From: Aureobasidium sp. EXF-3400 | Lineage: Eukaryota; Ascomycota; Dothideomycetes; Dothideales; Saccotheciaceae | DNA length: 64,000 nucleotides | Assembly: GCA_024195585.1 (NCBI GenBank) | Contig: SWBL01000061.1 | Span: forward strand, 62,001 to 126,000 | Reading direction: 5' to 3' | Part shown: positions 1 through 10,679 of the stretch, piece after piece | Layout: every line of letters starts with the position of its first letter | Numbering within the stretch: position 1 is the first letter of the stretch | The notes under the pieces: model-generated | The model's database searches: none | Seen by the model: only the letters and a program-made list of their open reading frames with translations | Told to the model about the DNA's origin: nothing | Made by a program: the position numbers and the translations under genes

Positions 1-340
1 GGTGTACGGCAGAAGTCTCCGAATGAACAAGAGGACGGACAGGTCGATACAAAAGCATGCAGTCTTGCGACTTCGAAAATCGCGAAAGCACGAGGTGTGA
101 AGCCATTGTAGTTGCCTATATAAGGCTGACTAAGCTTGGCATCTCCAACTTCCATCGTCGAACCATCCATCTCGCGTGATTGTCGTACTCTATACATCAA
201 ATCAGCACAAAACTTGACCTGACTAAAACTTGTGAAGTCTTTTCCATCAAGACAACCAAACCTGCGCTCTCGAAGGGTTTCCATATATCACGTCCTTCCC
301 ATCATCTGAATTTTGCCGCCACTGCTGTAAACATAGCAAC
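1..340 (+). other. upstream region of rad1
   Basis: No convincing coding region. A TATA-like box, TATATAAGG, lies at 117-125, about 215 bases before the rad1 ATG, with pyrimidine-rich sequence after it. It may be the rad1 core promoter. Confidence 0.4.
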
Positions 341-1397
341 ATGGCATCAACAAATCCATGTCTTTTCAGTGCCGTGTCTCCAGCAGCTCGCGATTTGACT
401 CTTCTTCTACGATGCATTGCGTTTGCTTCCAAAACCCAAGTCCGCTTGTCGCCTGAAGGACTACGTTTTAGTGCTCAAGAAACTAGTGTCATGGAAGGCA
501 AGCACTTTCAGAAATCACTTTGCCATATTGTTCTGACCGTCTCTAGCCTTTGTGTTTCTCTCGAGATCTCTTTTCACGACTTGGAGCTATCAGGATCCAG
601 AAGCACCCGCGGACGAGTCAACCGAAGACGCCTTTCTACCTCCCACTTTCCAGATATCTCTTCCTGCTTTGCTCGAAACTCTACAAATCTTCTCTCTTGG
701 TGACAGCAACGCTTTTCGACAGCAACAAGATCCTTACGACGCATTTACCGCATTCAGACAGAATCGCAATGCGAACAACCCTTTCTCCGCATCAGCACTA
801 GGATCTTCTGGTCTCTGCCGCATATCATATGAGAACCGCGGTAGTCCTTTATCAATTCAGCTATCCGAGTCGGACGTCACAACCAGTTGTGATTTGACCA
901 CCTACGAAGCAGAAACAACAGAAGACATTCCTTTTGATCGAGAAAGCTTGGCTCTCAAGACCATCATGCGTTCGGCGCATTTGGCTGATGCCATATCAGA
1001 ACTCGCTTCTACCAATCCTACCAGTCTCTCACTCACTGCCTCGCCCACAGCACCCTACATGTCGCTCTCGGCTACCGGGCCACTTGGCTCAGCCACTGTC
1101 GACTTTAACAAAGACCAAGACCCTTTGCTGCTTGAGACTTTTCAATGTCCAGCTCGCTTCCGCACAACTTACAACTTCCGACACATCAAGGCTGTATACC
1201 GTGCCATGGTGTCTGCAACCAAAGTCAGCCTCCGCGCGGATGAACAAGGTGTTTTGAGTCTGCAGTTCTTGATTGAGGTGGATCCGACAGCACAGGCAGA
1301 ACCAGGCAAGGAGGGTATCGCGTTTGTGGATTTCCGCATCGTGCCCGAAGTCGATGGGGAACTCCCAAAGGACGACTCGGAAACGGATGATGAATAG
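341..1397 (+). CDS. rad1: DNA damage checkpoint protein Rad1 (9-1-1 clamp subunit)
   Basis: Subunit of the Rad9-Rad1-Hus1 sliding clamp, which is loaded at damaged DNA and activates the checkpoint kinase in the nucleus. Two exons, 341-497 and 547-1397, give 335 residues. The N-terminus (SAVSPAARDLTLLLRCIAF) and the following ...SPEGLRFSAQE...SVMEAFVFLSRSLF stretch are typical of Rad1: the first PCNA-like repeat with its beta-strand and helix pattern. The C-terminus ends in an acidic tail (DDSETDDE), as in fungal homologues. The intron at 498-546 (49 nt) starts with GCAAGC and ends in CTCTAG, so it is a GC-AG intron; no GT donor keeps the frame there. The ATG at 341 is chosen because Rad1 homology begins immediately after it. 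The function call rests on family resemblance recognised by eye. Confidence 0.88.
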
Positions 1398-1482
1398 GTA
1401 GCGTTCCAGCATAGGATAGCATGGCTTTGATATTCACATACCACAAACATCCAAAAAAGAAAAACAAAAAAAGAAATGTGAT

Positions 1483-1722
1483 TGCAGCGAGTAGGAGTCG
1501 AACCTACACTTCCTCATATCCATCCAAAGATCTCATGCCAGTCAGCGAGGGTTACTGGACTTACTGACGAGCTCAATACTTGTGTTTGCAAGCATGAGGT
1601 TTCGCCTCTCGACCGCGGACCCTTGCGCAAGGGATCCGCGCGTAAGAAAGATCTTTGGCGACAATGCTTGTGTTTGCAAGGCCATTTAAAGGCGAGGCGC
1701 CCTACCATTGGGCCATCACTGC
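1483..1722 (-). tRNA. tRNA gene with a ~169-nt intron, isotype uncertain
   Basis: On the minus strand the 5' end GCAGTGA (1722-1716) pairs fully with the 3' end TCGCTGC (1490-1484), followed by discriminator A at 1483. The D arm is GCCC-AATGGTA-GGGC and the T arm GTAGG-TTCGACT-CCTAC. The anticodon stem CCTCG pairs with TGAGG only if about 169 nt (1518-1686) are removed after position 37, the standard tRNA intron site; the exons then total 71 nt. The anticodon loop reads CCTTTA+A, which gives UUU (Lys), but with C instead of U at position 33. The isotype is therefore unsure, and a tRNA pseudogene cannot be excluded. The CCA end is not encoded, as expected for a eukaryote. Confidence 0.6.
1574..1680. 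repeat. 19-bp near-direct repeat inside the tRNA intron
   Basis: CAATACTTGTGTTTGCAAG at 1574-1592 and CAATGCTTGTGTTTGCAAG at 1662-1680 match at 18 of 19 bases, 88 bases apart. Both lie inside the predicted tRNA intron. This suggests that part of the intron arose by duplication. Confidence 0.7.
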
Positions 1723-2033
1723 TTTCGTGAACAACAATTCAATTCTGACTAGTCTTAAGGGTAGGTGCTTTCACAGAGTGAGTGTGTTCGATTCTTGGAG
1801 TATTCATTCTTGTGTTCTGCGGGTTTCAACATCAATTGTTTTCATCTACATTACTATATACAGGCATCACGTCTTGAATTCGACACATGCATTTCTGTCG
1901 TTCTTTCGTCTTCATCTTCATCTCGTTATCATGCGTCGCTAAAGGAAACAAGAAAAAAAAAAGCAAAACTGTCAAAATCGCCCGCTCGCTCGAAAAGGAA
2001 AATTGCTTTTACCCTCAAATCTAGGGCTGCTGT
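1723..2033. other. gap between the tRNA and the next gene
   Basis: Nothing coding seen. It contains A-rich runs near 1950-1965 and lies upstream of the tRNA and downstream of the minus-strand gene that ends at 2034. Confidence 0.4.
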
Positions 2034-3641
2034 TCATGTACTGCACTGACTGGGTCCTTGGAGGTGTGGTAGAAAAGCTGGGTTGGGTGAAAAGGCAGAG
2101 GACGTTTGCAGAACAGCAATATCCTTGGAGGCGTCGAGGTTTGTGGCGACCAAGCTCGTGGTTGTAGCACTCGTGGATTGAACTGCTTGATCTTCAGTGG
2201 CGCTTCTGAGTATAGATCCGGTATGTTGGCCAAACTCGGACCTGTCGACATCGCTTTGTGACTCCCCGTTGGCTTTCGTCCACATGGGGTGTCTCTTTCC
2301 ATGTCCCACATCAGTTCGTGGCGACGCGACTGGTAGAACGGGAAGCTCGCTGACTGCTTCGACATTACTTGCTACCAGACCGGTATTGCTTGTATCAAAT
2401 GCTTGTGCAGCAAACACGCCATGGAAGGTAGACGCCAATAATGTCAAGCCGAGGAAGAGAATGGCAATGTTTCGGCGATCGCGTAACATGAGGTAAAGGT
2501 AGTTGCGTAACAGAAGGCCCAACGGAACATCCTTGGGATGGTAAATGGGTGGAAGGTCATTCTGAAGAGCAGACGAAGGTCTGGGAGTGGTAGGCGAGTT
2601 CGACTGAGTCTCTGGAGTGCGCTGCTTGTTCATTGTCACCACTGCTGGCTCCTTGATTGGTGCTCTTGGATCAGATTGGTCGTGAAGTTTTGGCATTTCG
2701 ATGGTCAGTCGTTCACGTGTCGACTGAGGGGCAGGCATGTGGCTTCCTTGTTCATTGGCAATGTCCTCAGCCATTTGCATCTCGTCGAGTCTTCGGCTAA
2801 TGTGTTCTGAGATGCATGGTCGGACTTCGCAATCAACCCTCTCCATCTCAGACCAACAAGCAGCCCAGGCGCCAGCGCGCATGAGACCATTGGCAGCGTA
2901 GACTCTAACAGACCAAGCATCGCCGACATGGACGCGCTGGCATGTATCGCATGGCCGGACATCTGTATCCTCGTCGTCGCCAGTCTCACTTTCTGTTACA
3001 GTGCTTGGAGTACGAGGTCTGTACTGTCCATCATAACCAATGCGTTCAGGAAGCAGATCCAAAGCCTCGAGCACATTTTCTTCCAACAACTCAAACTCTT
3101 CTCGTGGGTGTGCAATGAGGATGCCTCTTTGTGCCACTAGCCCTGAGCTCGCTGCTCGCAGCACTCCAAACTGCCTTTTGAGTTCGGGAGGTAGGATTGC
3201 GTCGAGGACTGTGCGATTCCAGGGCAGACGGGGAGGTAGAACAGTGACATGCAACAAGACCAGGGGAGCAGATGTTTCTTGTTGGTCGTCACGGCGGGCA
3301 ACATCTTCTCCCTTGCTCCTGGGGCGACCACCTTCGCCTCTGCTTCGCGGGCGATGAGGCGAGTGTCTTAGAGGTCGCAACGAAGATGGTGACAAGCGTT
3401 CGGGCAGAGGTGAGCGGCGAATACTCCCAACACGATAGGCCGGGCGAGGTTTTGCAGTTGGATGAACGTCAGAGTCAGAAGGCCAAGCCGAATCAGGAAA
3501 CGAAGATACAGAGGTTGTCGTTATGTTCGAGATGCGGCGTTTGAAGTCGTTCTTGCCGTTGTATTCATCGTGGTCGTCGACTTCAATAGTGGTGAAGATA
3601 GGGCTGTCGGCCCTTTCTCCGGATGAGCCTGCCATAGGCAC
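2034..3641 (-). CDS. conserved fungal protein, pathway-specific nitrogen regulator type, with C-terminal membrane helix
   Basis: Uninterrupted 535-residue protein. The first ~120 residues are low-complexity, Arg/Ser/Pro rich and probably disordered. Residues ~125-215 form the conserved core (LVLLHVTVLPP, then RGILIAHPREEFELLEENVL), followed by a CDTC...W stretch near 230. A short hydrophobic segment near residue 395 (IAILFLGLTLLASTFHGVFA) could be one membrane helix. The remaining tail is Ser/Thr rich. Proteins with this HVTLLP...HPREE core are commonly auto-annotated in ascomycetes as pathway-specific nitrogen regulator. No DNA-binding domain is visible, so that name is weak and the function is unknown. 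A second in-frame Met two codons in is an alternative start. Confidence 0.6.
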   Translation of the reverse strand: MPMAGSSGERADSPIFTTIEVDDHDEYNGKNDFKRRISNITTTSVSSFPDSAWPSDSDVHPTAKPRPAYRVGSIRRSPLPERLSPSSLRPLRHSPHRPRSRGEGGRPRSKGEDVARRDDQQETSAPLVLLHVTVLPPRLPWNRTVLDAILPPELKRQFGVLRAASSGLVAQRGILIAHPREEFELLEENVLEALDLLPERIGYDGQYRPRTPSTVTESETGDDEDTDVRPCDTCQRVHVGDAWSVRVYAANGLMRAGAWAACWSEMERVDCEVRPCISEHISRRLDEMQMAEDIANEQGSHMPAPQSTRERLTIEMPKLHDQSDPRAPIKEPAVVTMNKQRTPETQSNSPTTPRPSSALQNDLPPIYHPKDVPLGLLLRNYLYLMLRDRRNIAILFLGLTLLASTFHGVFAAQAFDTSNTGLVASNVEAVSELPVLPVASPRTDVGHGKRHPMWTKANGESQSDVDRSEFGQHTGSILRSATEDQAVQSTSATTTSLVATNLDASKDIAVLQTSSAFSPNPAFLPHLQGPSQCST

Positions 3642-4119
3642 TCACTGGCATTCCAGACCTATCAACGGTAGAAATACTGAAACTTTCTTTCTCGCAAGGG
3701 GTACCAAGGGACCTGTTCGCAAGTCACGGAGCTGGGGGTGGAGAGAAACATTGTTGTGTGACGACTGCCCCAGTTGCGTTGTCAGGGCAACTCAACCATG
3801 ACATGCTTCTCAATTGTCATCCTTCTAACTTGGGCAACGGTCGGCTATCGTTCGTTGCACTCTACTTCACGAATTTCGCTTCTTTCATAATACTGTGGTC
3901 TGAACATGACAGAATGTATTTCATCTCCTACCGAAGTATGAGAGCATTCTTGGAAGAAGAATCGCTTGTTGAAGTAGATTAAAAACTGAGGGTATCTTCG
4001 CCGCCCGCTTTCTTGAAATACATAAAAGTAAAGTAAGGACAATGCAAGCAGATGACAAATGAAAACTTCGTGGTATCATGACTTTCCCGTACCGTCGTCC
4101 ATGTTTTTTTCGAACTCTA
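3642..4119. other. intergenic, promoter side of the 2034-3641 gene
   Basis: Nothing coding recognised. It holds the promoter of the minus-strand gene starting at 3641 and the 3' flank of the gene ending at 4120. Confidence 0.4.
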
Positions 4120-5475
4120 TCAAACGTCAGGAAGCATTAAGTTGAGCTGTGGTACCTCCTTGTCGTCGCTGCCGCTCCAAATGCGTGCACTGTAAGCTTG
4201 TCTTGCTTGTTGTAGCTCGGCCAGAAGCTCACTCTGTGATTCGCGTCTCTCAGACTGTACAGTGTTGAATTGAACCGTGACGTCGTCTGAGCTGACCACC
4301 GACGTTTTTGTGGAGAGAACAAACATCTCGATTTGTGGTTCACTCTTCGCGCGAGACTTGCCCTCCGAAGCAAAACCATACTTCGCAAATTCTCCGCGTC
4401 GTGGAGATTGTGGTGGTGAGGTGACTCCACTAGGAGTATGGATACCGCGCTCTGCACTCGATAGCTTGTTCTTGTCAGAACTGCTTGGGACATGAAGGCG
4501 AGTGCGATCTAGGACAGCCTTGAACAGAGGCTTCAAAGTTGCCATACATGCTGCTGTGATGCCCATGCCAGGCTCGATCGTGCTCAGAATGGCAATGCTT
4601 GGTGCTTGCGAGAAGAATGCTGCGGCGTCCTTGTCGCCAGAATGAAGAGCATCGATATAGAAAAGATGGACCACTGATGCCACACTGCCGAGGACACCAA
4701 TGACGAGGACAACGACCACCGACCATTTATCTCTTCCACTCATATGGGCTCTGCGGACAACCAAGATCGGGAAAGACACGAAGATCCAATCAGTCAAGGC
4801 GTTCATGACTCCATGGATATAGTTCATGGGACCAAGAACGCTCCAGGACACACATTTTCCTTGGATTTTGTGAAGGAGGTATAAATTCGGAAGACCACAC
4901 TGGAATATCGCGACAAAGAAGAAGCTGAACGTGTATACCGAGAAGATGATCGTGCTGAAGATGATGACTCGGCGCTGCCATTTTTCCAGAACCTGGTTCC
5001 TTTGAGTCAGTAAAGCCAGCCGAAAGGACGGGACAGAAGACCTTACAATTCGTAGAAAGAACACGGCCAACGACAGCTTCAGCGCTAAGGTGGTGAATAT
5101 GTAGAAGGCAAACTCAAGTTCGACATACTAGGGATTGTCAGTACAGGCCATCAGAGTTACAAAGTCTCCACTAACCTCCAAGGCGTCAGATAGGGGTTTC
5201 TGCAACCTCAAGTCTTTGTTTTGCTCCATCCATGCAATATGCACAAGGAAGGCAGCTTGACAGATGAAGCTGTTGAGTGCAAGCAGTATCAACCAATCAT
5301 CCCAACCCAAAGCACGAATCATGTATCCTCTGACGAGGAAACGCAGAGTGGTGAACGTGATCGTGAGTACGAGGAAAGCAGCAGCAATGGCAGTCAAGGC
5401 TTCTGAGTGGTATCCTCGGACTCTGTAGTTGGCATCCGGGCTCCACGCGTCTGCTGTCCAGGTATGTGAATCCAT
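4120..5475 (-). CDS. rhodopsin-domain integral membrane protein (PTH11/satratoxin SC1-like)
   Basis: Three exons, 5475-5176, 5127-5047 and 4992-4120, give 417 residues with about seven membrane helices. Typical family features are the short luminal N-terminus, the second helix ending LGWDDWLILLAL, the LKLSLAVFFLRI helix, a WQRR loop and the IPxxL-type helices after it. The C-terminal ~120 residues are a hydrophilic Ser-rich cytoplasmic tail. These fungal proteins are non-retinal receptor-like membrane proteins, some linked to sensing or to secondary-metabolite clusters; no such cluster is seen here. The second intron (4993-5046, 54 nt) is in frame and stop-free, but the spliced reading LRI-VLEKWQRR fits the family better. 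The ATG at 5475 is preferred over an upstream in-frame ATG whose extension is not family-like. Confidence 0.8.
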
Positions 5476-6901
5476 GGCCGGATAGCGTATGCAGGTATCT
5501 GGAACGCTGCTACCTTCGAGCAGGCTCGATATCAGGCGAATGGCCTGAGAGCAGATAGTTGGAAAGTGGAGAAGGTTGCTTGCTGAAGCGATGGAATAGC
5601 AAGAGTCTAAGAAATAGTGGCCGAACAATTGAATTGACAGGTGAGAAAAGGAGCGTGACGATAGAGAAAAGGTCGCGAAGAAGCAAGAAACTTGACAGGA
5701 CAGCACATGATACTATGTATACCAGTGGCTCATGACTTCAGTGCCGGAAAGAGAAGTGCCCTGATCATAAGGTTAGATAGCGGCGTAGCTTAGCCGTTAC
5801 CTGCGGGAAGACATGTGTAATGCCACGTGTATTACGACCCGCCTGAGGTTATTGAGGGAGGAACTGCTCGGCAACCTGAAACATTTCGGTATGCCAGCGG
5901 AACTCTTTCTACGCCGAGCTCAGCCTAGGCATGCCAAAGCGACGCTGGAGGCCACTGAAGAGATTCTTGCTGGGGAATCTCGGTTCTTGTCTTCGCTTTC
6001 AACGGCCGTGGCTTGCTGAGTTCACGAGCTTCGCTTAACAGATTTCGCCCATGAGAGTCTTCGTCATGTTTGTTGGAATGTTGCGAGAAAGCTGCCGCAG
6101 CCGCAGCAATGACCAACAGATACTCAGAAGAACATAGGATAAAGGCATGATCAACGAAGGCCCATTGTAGGCATTAGCGAGTTGGAGAGCCACAGACTGA
6201 ACAGTTCAATCTCCACAGCAAGCCCTAGATCTGTTTCTATTTGGCAGTACGTCAAGCGAAGCGTTCCCGCTCTCTTCGGTACCACGACCCTTATACAGAG
6301 GATCAAGGTCCAGGTAATCGAAAGGTTAGACTGCCGTGAGCCGCTCAGATACAACCAATCAGTATGCATGTGGCACCTCGATGTGGAGATCTACAAGCCA
6401 GCAATCTTAGATGAGCTGGCTGGCCGGCCTTCTTTCGTCCATCCACCATTGATGATGTGAGAAATGGCGACGAGCAATTGACTTCACGTCACAATGAAAA
6501 TTTAGGTATAGACGCGGGTCTGAGAGTTGGATCGTGGTCGTAGTATGTACACAAACGGTAACATCGAAAATGACGACTTTGGTCGAGGAATTGTACTTGT
6601 CGCAAATTCGAGATCTCTGAGTTCAAACTGCCATTCAGAAATGCGGTACCGACCTGCAGCTGCCCTTAGTCTGCACGTTCGCTCAACGTCGAAGAAGAGA
6701 AACTTCCACGGTAAGCGGAAGGCTGAGAATAGGAAAGAGCTTCCGGAAGACTCCGCAGGAGCCAAATCGTGACCCTGTCCTTCGTGTCCGAGTGCCGCTC
6801 GAAATCTCCGCAAGACCCTGGGACGGTCCACGCTGTCAGTGTCAAATAACAACAATCATCTTTCATTGGGATGTTCATACTAAGGAGGATGAGCAAGTGA
6901 A
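5476..6901. other. 1.4 kb divergent intergenic region
   Basis: Lies between a minus-strand and a plus-strand gene start. Only short overlapping open frames without family resemblance or sensible codon use. I see no repeat or RNA gene. Confidence 0.4.
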
Positions 6902-8407
6902 ATGCCTCCACCATCACGAGCGCATACTACCGCAGCTGGTTCTCAGCAAACACGTCCAAATCGAAATGCTAGAGCAAGACATTCACTGGACAATACTGGC
7001 TTCTCCATCGACAGCTCAGAACTTCTACCAGGCTTGATTGTTGATTACAGCATAGATGATGTCGTAAGACCTGGCAACATTGCAGAGCTTAGGCGTGGAC
7101 AGCAAACAGAAAACCTCCATCTAGACGATGAGGATGAAGATGACGAGGATGTGGATATAGATGCTGAGGAGGTAGATCCAGGTAAGAATGACTCCTTTTC
7201 TTTTTATTAGCAAGTGTGCTTGTGCTTCTCTCCTGTTGGTTGCATTCCCAGAATGTACAAGCAGAGCCCGCTCCATCCCTGACGTGACGCACAAGTATGA
7301 GTATCCGAAGTCGTCACTCTACCTACATTTACGGGTTGTACTACAAGAGTGACTCTCAGAGTCTGCATCATACAATGGCTTGGCTGTAGGGAGAACCACG
7401 CGTGTCAAAATCCCTACCAATTGGGATGTCCATTTGCTATCACTCTGCACTTGATTTTTTGTTTGGAAGAAGGCGCGTAATCACACCACGAGCTGGCTAT
7501 TGAGCGTGCAGGCGCAAAAAACATAACATCAGCCACGACAAGCCAAACCCTTCACCATGTCATCAGACTCATCAGGAATATCTGATCTTGACTCTTCTGT
7601 TCTGTCATACCGTCGGTTTACCCTTTTATGAACAATTGCATTCACCACTAGATCCCAACTGTGCCAAACGCACACTCACGTCAACGCAGTTCATACGAAG
7701 CTCTAACAAATTTTGTAGATGGTGCACCTTCCACGTCCGGTGATCCGCTGCCTCCACGCGGATTGAAGGAAATATCGTCCCTCGCATCCTGGACTGTCAG
7801 TACCAGCAAGCCTGGCTGCGGTGTCGCTGCCCTACGCCACCCATCGTCCTCTCTCTTCTGGCAAAGCGATGGTCCACAGCCTCATCTACTCACCGTACAC
7901 TTCTTCAAGCAAGTCGCCGTCGCTCACATCCGCATCTATCTCGACTTTGAAAACGACGAGAGTTACACACCAACCCGCATGCAGTTTTGGGCAGGCACCG
8001 GTCTCCACGATCTGATCGAATTTGCCGATATGCAGTTTGAGCAGCCTCGCGGCTGGATTCCCATCGACTTTTCGCAAGTTGGACCCATCGAAGAAGAGGA
8101 CAATGAGTATCCAGACTCCATCGACTGGAGCAAGAGGCCTCTGCTCCGCTGCTTCATCCTGCAGGTTCGCATCCTTGAGAACCATCAAAATGGCAAGGAC
8201 ACCCATCTTCGCGGTCTGCAAATCTTCGCTCGCGATGAGAGGGCTGAGGAGAACACTGGCTTGATGGAGGACGATGCTGATACCAAGGAGGGCGCGCGTG
8301 TCGATAGAATGAACATACCTGTTCGCTCCAAGGAGAAGCGCAAACGATCAGAGGGCTTGCCCAAGCTCAAGAAAGCTTCGTTCATGATGGAGCCGGAATT
8401 AAGATGA
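6902..8407 (+). CDS. apc10: anaphase-promoting complex subunit APC10/Doc1
   Basis: Processivity and substrate-recognition subunit of the APC/C ubiquitin ligase. The last exon (to 8407) holds the full DOC domain: GLKEISSLASWTVSTSKPG, FWQSDGPQPHLLTVHF, a DESYTP strand, and the C-terminal beta strand RGLQIFARDE. These are diagnostic. The N-terminal exon starts at 6902 and ends in a long acidic run (DDEDEDDEDVDIDAEE), also common in fungal Doc1. The join is not certain. The best phase-consistent model is 6902-7181, 7252-7294, 7690-8407, using donor GTAAGA at 7182. An alternative is 6902-7171 joined to 7652. Past the DOC domain there is a basic tail with a possible nuclear signal (KEKRKRSEGLPKLKK). 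Confidence 0.82.
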
Positions 8408-8742
8408 TGTCCTAGCATTCCATCCATGCCGGACTTGCAGGTCTCTGGACCAAACGCTGCTTATTACTGGCCTTTTACAAAGCAAAAAAACCATCGGCTC
8501 TGTCGAGAACTAGGACATTCAAGAGTGGTGTAGAAGAGCGTTGGTCATCGTCATCCTGAAAGAACATGCCGCCATATGCGACAAGATTAGAATTAACATT
8601 ATGGAAGGTCTCAAATGGGTCTGCCCTACTATATCTGCGTGTCAAACGCGATATCGTGCGCTCACTCTGTCGCTCTATGTCTTTGTGTCTGGATCCAGTC
8701 CAATAAAAAATGACAAAAGAAATCTTCACTCAGGCAATGTGA
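8408..8742. other. convergent intergenic gap
   Basis: 3' flanks of apc10 and the Rab gene. Nothing else seen. Confidence 0.4.
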
Positions 8743-9738
8743 CTAACAGCAGCCTTTCCGCCTGGGACCATCAAGTCTAAAGACTTCTTCCCATTCGCGC
8801 AAGCCAGAAGCCCACTGCCCCGTACCCGCTCTTCTTCTCCGTCTCCTCGGGCCGTCCATGCCACTCTTTATACTGCTTCCTCCATCGTCGATAGCCCAAG
8901 ACAAGCTGTCGCCGTACTGGATACCAGAGAGCGGATCGTCAGGATCAATCTCTCCTAGCTCGATTTTTGCTAGAATCATACGAGCGAGACGAGTAAATAG
9001 CTCGTCCACACCGTCACCATTGAAAGCTGACACCTCGACAGCGAGGGGGATGGTCTGTGAAGTTGCCCATTGTGATGCTTGAAGTGCAGAGACTTGACGA
9101 CCATCGGGCGCAAAAGTGGCGCGGGCACCATGACCCCCTCGTGGTATAGTGCCTCTTGAAGCGATACTGTCGAACCTGCGCGAGTCGTAGCTCGATGGCG
9201 TCTGGCCAAATGGCGGTGAAAGGGCACCGGTGTCGTCGAGCTCATCGTCGCTCTCTGCATCGCTGTCGACGGGATCGGCAAGGTCGGCTTTATTGCCGGC
9301 CAAGAGCAGCGTCAAGTGTGGACTCGCCAGGGCGCGGGCATCATTCAGGAAGGTGCCCAGTTGTGCAAAACTATCCCTGCTCGTAATGTCATAGACCAAG
9401 ATTGCACCAGCGGCGCCGCGGTAGTAACTCCTGCTCACGCTCCTAAAGCGTTCGGTGCCGGCGGTATCCCAGAGTTGCAGCTTTATTCTCTTTCTACGGT
9501 TGCCGTCGCCAACTTTCACGATTTTGGTAGCGAACTCTACGCCGATTGTTTGAGAGGAGAGAATGCGCCAGGATGAGTTGACGAAGCGGTGGAGGAGGCA
9601 GGACTTGCCAGCAGACGAGGGACCCAGGAGGATGATCTTGGCGAGATAGTCGTACATGGAGCCGAGTTCAGACTCTGGCGGGAGAGAGTTGTCGGGCGCA
9701 GTGGCCGAGGCGGACGAAAGACGTCGTTGTCGCGCCAT
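8743..9738 (-). CDS. Rab4-like small GTPase with an internal insertion
   Basis: Membrane-traffic GTPase of about 331 residues without introns. P-loop GPSSAGKS, switch I with TIGVEF, switch II WDTAGTERFRS, NKAD and SAF (G1 to G5) are all present. The C-terminus GCC is a double-cysteine geranylgeranylation site. The FRSVSRSYYRGAAGAILVYD stretch is typical of the Rab2/4/14 branch, and Rab4/Ypt4 is the likely assignment. Between NKAD and SAF there are about 75 extra residues, acidic and Ser/Gly rich, that normal Rabs lack. A basic run (RRRRRR) precedes the tail. The start at 9738 (MARQRR) is preferred to an in-frame ATG 37 codons upstream because Rab homology starts soon after it. Divergently transcribed from the gene at 10680. 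Confidence 0.85.
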   Translation of the reverse strand: MARQRRLSSASATAPDNSLPPESELGSMYDYLAKIILLGPSSAGKSCLLHRFVNSSWRILSSQTIGVEFATKIVKVGDGNRRKRIKLQLWDTAGTERFRSVSRSYYRGAAGAILVYDITSRDSFAQLGTFLNDARALASPHLTLLLAGNKADLADPVDSDAESDDELDDTGALSPPFGQTPSSYDSRRFDSIASRGTIPRGGHGARATFAPDGRQVSALQASQWATSQTIPLAVEVSAFNGDGVDELFTRLARMILAKIELGEIDPDDPLSGIQYGDSLSWAIDDGGSSIKSGMDGPRRRRRRAGTGQWASGLREWEEVFRLDGPRRKGCC

Positions 9739-10679
9739 GGCTGTGGTTGTGTGTATGTTTTGTGTATGGAAGGTCGGTCGAGTTCGGATGTGATCTTTGT
9801 GGACTCGGAGATAAGTGGATGGTTGGCCGATGGGAGTGGTGCGTTTCACGTGGATGTTGCAAGGTGAATCATTGATGTTGAAGGGGTATAAGAAAACCAG
9901 GCGGTTGAATACGGTGGACGAGAGTTGATGAAATGTCGTGAGATGCCAAAACGAATGGTGCGATGAATGAGATGAAGATAACCAAATTGCAGTGAGTGGC
10001 CTGTTTCAGCCTGGCGCTGCTGCTGCTACAGTACAATCATCCCCAGACTTTCTGTTTGTTGAAAGAAGCGTCAGCGTTTCGAAGCCTTCGGAGATCGCCG
10101 TTTACTAGCAACAAGAATGAGCTCCAGCTTCTTCGACTTCTCTGATCCTTTTCTCTTTCTTGCTGCGCACAACAGGTTCCTGTGTCTTTTAGCACCATGT
10201 CTGTTCTGTTGCATGCTTCTTTGGCTTCATCGACTGGCTGACGCTTTGGACTTGCGACCTGCAACCTCGGACATGAGCTGTCGCGTGCCCACTGCTCGAA
10301 CAAGCAATGCACAAAGTCTCCATGTCCAAAGAAGCAATTTGACCATGGTTGGCCGCATGGCTCGGGTCATCTGAGGCCTACCATGCACTAAACATGGCAG
10401 AAGCATGTTGACAGGTCGTGTCGTCGACATCTCGACATCATCGGCATCATCTCCATACACTTTGGATGCCAAGCCGGCATTTTCGATGAAGTCATTTTCC
10501 ATCGGGTAAGTGGTCGTGTGCGCTAAGTCGTCCTTCACATGCCTTTCGAGAAAAGCCCATCTTGTTTTTTCAATTCACTTCTTTCCTCCCTCTCCCAGTC
10601 CCGTTTGCTGCACTTCTCTTGTCCACCTACTGTTCCTCGTCTCTGCTATCCCTATCTCTACTGCTCGACTCCCGCCGCC
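9739..10679. other. divergent promoter region
   Basis: Separates the Rab gene from the PAF-acetylhydrolase gene. A pyrimidine-rich stretch at 10560-10660 directly precedes the ATG at 10680. No supported gene. Confidence 0.45.

Noticed and set aside
5813..6019. 68-residue frame in the gap after the rhodopsin-domain gene
   Set aside because: Short, no homology seen, no promoter or splice support.
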